Shown here one piece after another: positions 22,601-25,132 of a DNA stretch of 25,132 nt (position 1 is the first letter of the stretch; each line of letters begins with the position of its first letter). The notes under the pieces are model-generated. The model did no database searches and was not told where the DNA came from. It saw nothing but the letters and a program-made list of their open reading frames with translations. Source of the DNA: a virus; IMG/VR virus record IMGVR_UViG_3300031775_001255, positions 1 through 25,132 of that record; one strand, written 5' to 3'. A program made the position numbers and the translations under genes.

Positions 22601-23614
22601 ATGTCAGATAAAACAGGAGAACTTCTTTCTGAAAACATTGCCGGGGTAAATAGAATACTTCCACACAAGCATAAATATGCATGGGACTTATTCCTAACTA
22701 GTTGCGCAAACAACTGGATGCCTACTGAGATATCCATGCAGAATGATATTAAACAATGGAAAAACGGAGAAATAACAAAAGATGAAAAATTACTTGTCAA
22801 AAGGTGCTTGGGATTCTTTGCTGGAAGTGAGTCTTTGGTTGGTAATAACCTTTTGCTTTCTGCTTTTAGATTCATTACGGATGCTGAATGTCGTCAGTAC
22901 ATATTGCGCCAAGCTTTTGAGGAAAGCCTTCATAATCTTACCGTCGTATATATTTGCGACAGCTTGGACTTGGATATCGATGAAGTTTTCAATGCGTATG
23001 AAACCATCCCGAGCATTAAGGCAAAAGATGATTTCCTTATGGAAATCACTACGGACATCAGCAGGCAAGAATTCAATGCAAATTCAAAATCAGGGAAGCA
23101 AGAGATTTTAAGAAATCTTTTGACTTATTATATTGTCTGCGAGGGAACTTTTTTCTTCAGTGGGTTCGCGATGCTCTTAGCTCTGGGCAGGCAAAATAAA
23201 CTTCAAGGAGTATCGGATCAGATTAAATATACTTTGCGGGACGAATCAAGCCATATAGCATTTGGCACGTACCTGATCAATACCCTTATAGAGCAAAACC
23301 CATCCATCTGGACAAAATCGATCCAACAAGAGTTCATAGAACATATCAAAAGAGCTGTAGAGTTGGAGATTGCCTATGCTCACGATGTTCTTCCGACTGG
23401 AATTCTCGGTCTTAATGCTGAGATGTTTGTTGATTACATGCATTACATAGGAAACAGAAGATTAGAGGGTATTGGTCTAGATCCTGTATTCCCCGGAGAC
23501 AAGAACCCTTTTCCTTGGCTTGGTGAGGTTGTTGACGTACAGGCGATGGGGAATTTTTTCGAAAGAAGGGTCAGAGAATACCAGCAAAGCGGATCATTGG
23601 AAGACGATTTTTAG
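22601..23614 (+). CDS. nrdB: Class I ribonucleotide reductase small (beta) subunit, Ic-like
   Basis: 337 residues. Metal-ligand candidates are Glu77, Glu108, His111, Glu181, Glu215 and His218. Their spacings equal those of the Chlamydia trachomatis R2 ligands (Glu89, Glu120, His123, Glu193, Glu227, His230), including Glu in place of the usual Asp at the first site. The position of the radical tyrosine, four residues after His111, is Val115 (LHNLTVVYIC), matching Chlamydia Phe127 in lacking Tyr. The tail YQQSGSLEDDF is the R1-binding C-terminus. It should hold a radical-initiating metal cofactor for NrdA, likely Mn/Fe or another Tyr-independent type. Its own promoter is just upstream, and the gene is separated from nrdA by the glycan island. 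Confidence 0.95.
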   Translation: MSDKTGELLSENIAGVNRILPHKHKYAWDLFLTSCANNWMPTEISMQNDIKQWKNGEITKDEKLLVKRCLGFFAGSESLVGNNLLLSAFRFITDAECRQYILRQAFEESLHNLTVVYICDSLDLDIDEVFNAYETIPSIKAKDDFLMEITTDISRQEFNANSKSGKQEILRNLLTYYIVCEGTFFFSGFAMLLALGRQNKLQGVSDQIKYTLRDESSHIAFGTYLINTLIEQNPSIWTKSIQQEFIEHIKRAVELEIAYAHDVLPTGILGLNAEMFVDYMHYIGNRRLEGIGLDPVFPGDKNPFPWLGEVVDVQAMGNFFERRVREYQQSGSLEDDF

Positions 23615-23661
23615 TCTTCTGTGTGTATATTTTGGTTTTTTCTTTTCAAAAAGGCCAACAA

Positions 23662-23690
23662 CTCGTGTATTTTATAGTAAATACTACGAG
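23662..23690. promoter_or_regulatory. Inverted repeat before the virion gene block
   Basis: CTCGTGTATTT (23662-23672) faces AAATACTACGAG (23679-23690) across a TATAGT centre. The arms pair over 11 positions with one extra T on the right. It lies three bases before the ATG of the following gene and includes a possible -10 (TATAGT), without a good -35. It could be an operator, a 5' RNA hairpin near the start codon, or, less likely, the nrdB terminator, as no T-run follows. Confidence 0.5.
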
Positions 23691-23692
23691 CT

Positions 23693-24088
23693 ATGGCAGA
23701 ACTAAATCCTATTGAATACATTAGATACAGGGGCAAAGCTGATCCGATCAAGCAAGGCACCCTGTCAATAACAACCACTGGAGAACTTAATCAGGGGTTA
23801 GACAATCTTGAGATAGTCGGAGATGTCATTGATATTTCCGATTACCACTTGCACAGTTATCAGATGATTCCCGGGGCAGGAACTTTCGCCGGGGGAGTTG
23901 ACGGAACTTTTAGAATAGAAGTCTCCAACAATGGAGATGACTGGACTGCTTTGGCTTGCTTTTTGGTCCCTACTGTTGATGCTCCAGTTGTTTATTCTGA
24001 TTATTTTAATTTTAAGTTTGCTCGAGCAAGAATTACTGGCTTGGACGGAAAATATACAATCGTCGAAAGACATAACTCTTACTCATAA
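23693..24088 (+). CDS. Small beta-rich protein, probable virion component
   Basis: 131 residues with no signal peptide or membrane segments. The sequence is rich in beta-forming and turn residues: GTLSITTTGELNQGLDNLEIVGDVIDISDY near 22-51, then GGVDGTFRIEVSNNGDDWTALACF at about 67-90 and FKFARARITGLDGKYTIVERH near the end. This immunoglobulin-like or jelly-roll-like pattern of strands with an EVSNNGDDW motif is common among accessory head or tail proteins, and also in carbohydrate-binding modules. It is coupled by TAATG to the tail-fibre-like gene, which supports a structural role. No named family is recognised. The role as a virion protein is inferred from context. Confidence 0.55.
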   Translation: MAELNPIEYIRYRGKADPIKQGTLSITTTGELNQGLDNLEIVGDVIDISDYHLHSYQMIPGAGTFAGGVDGTFRIEVSNNGDDWTALACFLVPTVDAPVVYSDYFNFKFARARITGLDGKYTIVERHNSYS

Positions 24089-25132
24089 TGCACAACGAAC
24101 TTCACTTGCTCGGCAACGAGCCCCTTAAGGAGTGCAGTCGCAACGGGGCCAATTATTTAAGAAGAAGCCTTGTTTTAGGCAATTATATCGGATCGCCAAA
24201 TCCTCCTGGCGAGCCGGGTAATATTATTTACGATGGAGGCGGAATTGAAGATTTCGCATTTGATGGAAGTAAGGATGTCATGGTCCAAGTGGATCGTACC
24301 GTCGTTAGAACATTTGGTTATCAATCAATTACTGGTTATAAAGACTTCATTAATACTGTCCGAATAAATCATCTTATAGTAACCGGTCAGCAGGACATCG
24401 AACATGTCCGAGATTTATATGTGGGAGACCCTCTTGTTTCATTAAACAGTGGAATAAAAGATGTATCTTCTGTTAATAATGGTTACGATTTAGGTCTTGC
24501 GCTACAAAGAGGTTCCGCAGATAAGAATGTGGGATTCATTTGGGACGAGAACCCTCCTGCAGAAGCTACGGCTCATGAGGGCGGAGAATTTGCATTTATT
24601 TCTACAACAGAAGATGGGTCTACCAAGGGAGATGTTTCCGTTGAAGATTATTTGGATATAAGATTGGGTAATTTAAATGTCGAGAAGGACAGCAAATCGA
24701 AGGGTTCTTTTTACCTGACAGGTGAGAATTTTGATATCACTGTTGATAATGAGGTTCATGACGTTGAACAGAATGTCCTTTGGGATATCGAGGGCAACGA
24801 AACCCACGATGTCGAAGGCAACCTTACCCAGAACGTGGCCGGAGACGTCACGATAACCGGGGATAACATAACGCTTACGTCCAATAACGAAACCCACAAC
24901 GTCGGAGACGATTACCTACTGAACGTCACTGACGATCACACTGTCAACGTCGGTGGAGACTCCCTTTTGGACGTTGAGGGCAACTCAACCGTAGACGTTG
25001 AAGGAAACCTCACCCAGAACGTGGCCGGAGACGTCACGATAACCGGGGATAACATAACGCTTACGTCCAATAACGAAACCCACAACGTCGGAGACGATTA
25101 CCTACTGAACGTCACTGACGATCACACTGTCA
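24088..25132 (+). CDS. Tail fibre/spike-like protein with beta-helix repeats (3' end outside window)
   Basis: The frame runs from ATG at 24088 to the right edge, at least 348 residues, with no stop. The first ~210 residues are a non-repetitive region with LALQRGSADKNVGFIWDE and EFAFISTTEDGSTKGD, a pattern I recall from phage tail-fibre and neck-fibre proteins. From about residue 213 the sequence becomes a run of short repeats of the VxGNxTxxV type (for example NETHDVEGNLTQNVAGDVT), like the trimeric beta-helix of T4 gp5, VgrG and other spikes. It would be an extracellular fibre or puncturing spike of the virion. At DNA level, 121 bp recur exactly with a 186-bp period. It may bind the host glycan, the same class of molecule that the upstream island modifies. 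Confidence 0.75.
   Translation, partial: MHNELHLLGNEPLKECSRNGANYLRRSLVLGNYIGSPNPPGEPGNIIYDGGGIEDFAFDGSKDVMVQVDRTVVRTFGYQSITGYKDFINTVRINHLIVTGQQDIEHVRDLYVGDPLVSLNSGIKDVSSVNNGYDLGLALQRGSADKNVGFIWDENPPAEATAHEGGEFAFISTTEDGSTKGDVSVEDYLDIRLGNLNVEKDSKSKGSFYLTGENFDITVDNEVHDVEQNVLWDIEGNETHDVEGNLTQNVAGDVTITGDNITLTSNNETHNVGDDYLLNVTDDHTVNVGGDSLLDVEGNSTVDVEGNLTQNVAGDVTITGDNITLTSNNETHNVGDDYLLNVTDDHTV
24826..24946 (+). repeat. Tail-fibre exact repeat, unit 1
   Basis: 121 bases identical to 25012-25132, offset 186 bp (62 codons, in frame). The next bases of unit 1 read into GGDSLLDVEGN. The second copy is cut by the window edge, so the true repeat may be longer. Confidence 0.97.
25012..25132 (+). repeat. 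Tail-fibre exact repeat, unit 2 (cut by window edge)
   Basis: Exact copy of 24826-24946 up to the last base of the window. Silent sites are identical too, which means recent duplication or ongoing homogenisation, rather than selection on the protein alone. Confidence 0.97.

Noticed and set aside
24826-25132. Repeat as a CRISPR array
   Set aside because: Only two units are visible, repeat length is at least 121 bp, it is in frame within a long coding sequence, and there are no spacers of uniform size.

Overview
The window reads as part of the genome of an uncultivated, probably marine, tailed bacteriophage. All supported genes lie on the + strand. They are packed with ATGA or TAATG stop/start overlaps, the DNA is AT-rich, and most starts lack a clear Shine-Dalgarno sequence. 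The content is phage-like: both class I ribonucleotide reductase subunits, an HNH endonuclease, a cytosine-C5 DNA methyltransferase, a small holin-like membrane protein, and a repeat-built tail-fibre/spike gene running off the right edge. No ribosomal, tRNA, integrase or plasmid functions were seen, and no single host can be named. The two good sigma70-type promoters point to a host with a standard housekeeping sigma factor.

Layout. (1) 1-5.7 kb: the end of a GT-B glycosyltransferase, a short UDP-sugar dehydrogenase, an HNH nuclease, a HAD phosphatase, a C5 methyltransferase that is wholly overlapped by a second 332-codon open frame, an NAD-dependent sugar epimerase and GDP-mannose 4,6-dehydratase. 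(2) 5.7-8.15 kb: nrdA. (3) 8.2-9.0 kb: three small genes, one holin-like. (4) 9.0-22.6 kb: a 13.6-kb glycan island holding NeuB and NeuA, three GT29-like sialyltransferases, three tandem sulfotransferases, two sugar or small-molecule methyltransferases and seven other glycosyltransferases (GT8-like, PLOD-like, beta-1,4-galactosyltransferase-like, GT-B). (5) 22.6-23.6 kb: nrdB with its own promoter. (6) 23.7 kb to the edge: virion genes, ending in a protein with an exact DNA repeat.

How the genes may work together. The dehydrogenase, epimerase and Gmd would supply nucleotide sugars. NeuB and NeuA would make and CMP-activate a nonulosonic (sialic-type) acid. The GT29-like enzymes would transfer it onto chains built by the GT8/GT7/GT-B enzymes, and the sulfotransferases and methyltransferases would cap or modify the product. 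The most economical reading is a phage-encoded programme that remodels a surface glycan with sialic-type acid and sulfate, either on the infected host (superinfection exclusion, immune or predator evasion) or on the virion. The functional assignments rest on motifs. The biological purpose is inference.

Most notable points: the sialylation and sulfation set itself; an open frame covering the whole methyltransferase gene with its own coupled start; an NrdB with Val at the radical-tyrosine position and a Chlamydia-like Glu metal ligand; gene borders repeated between sulfotransferase cassettes and apparently grafted onto a GT8 gene; and a 121-bp exact repeat in the tail-fibre gene.
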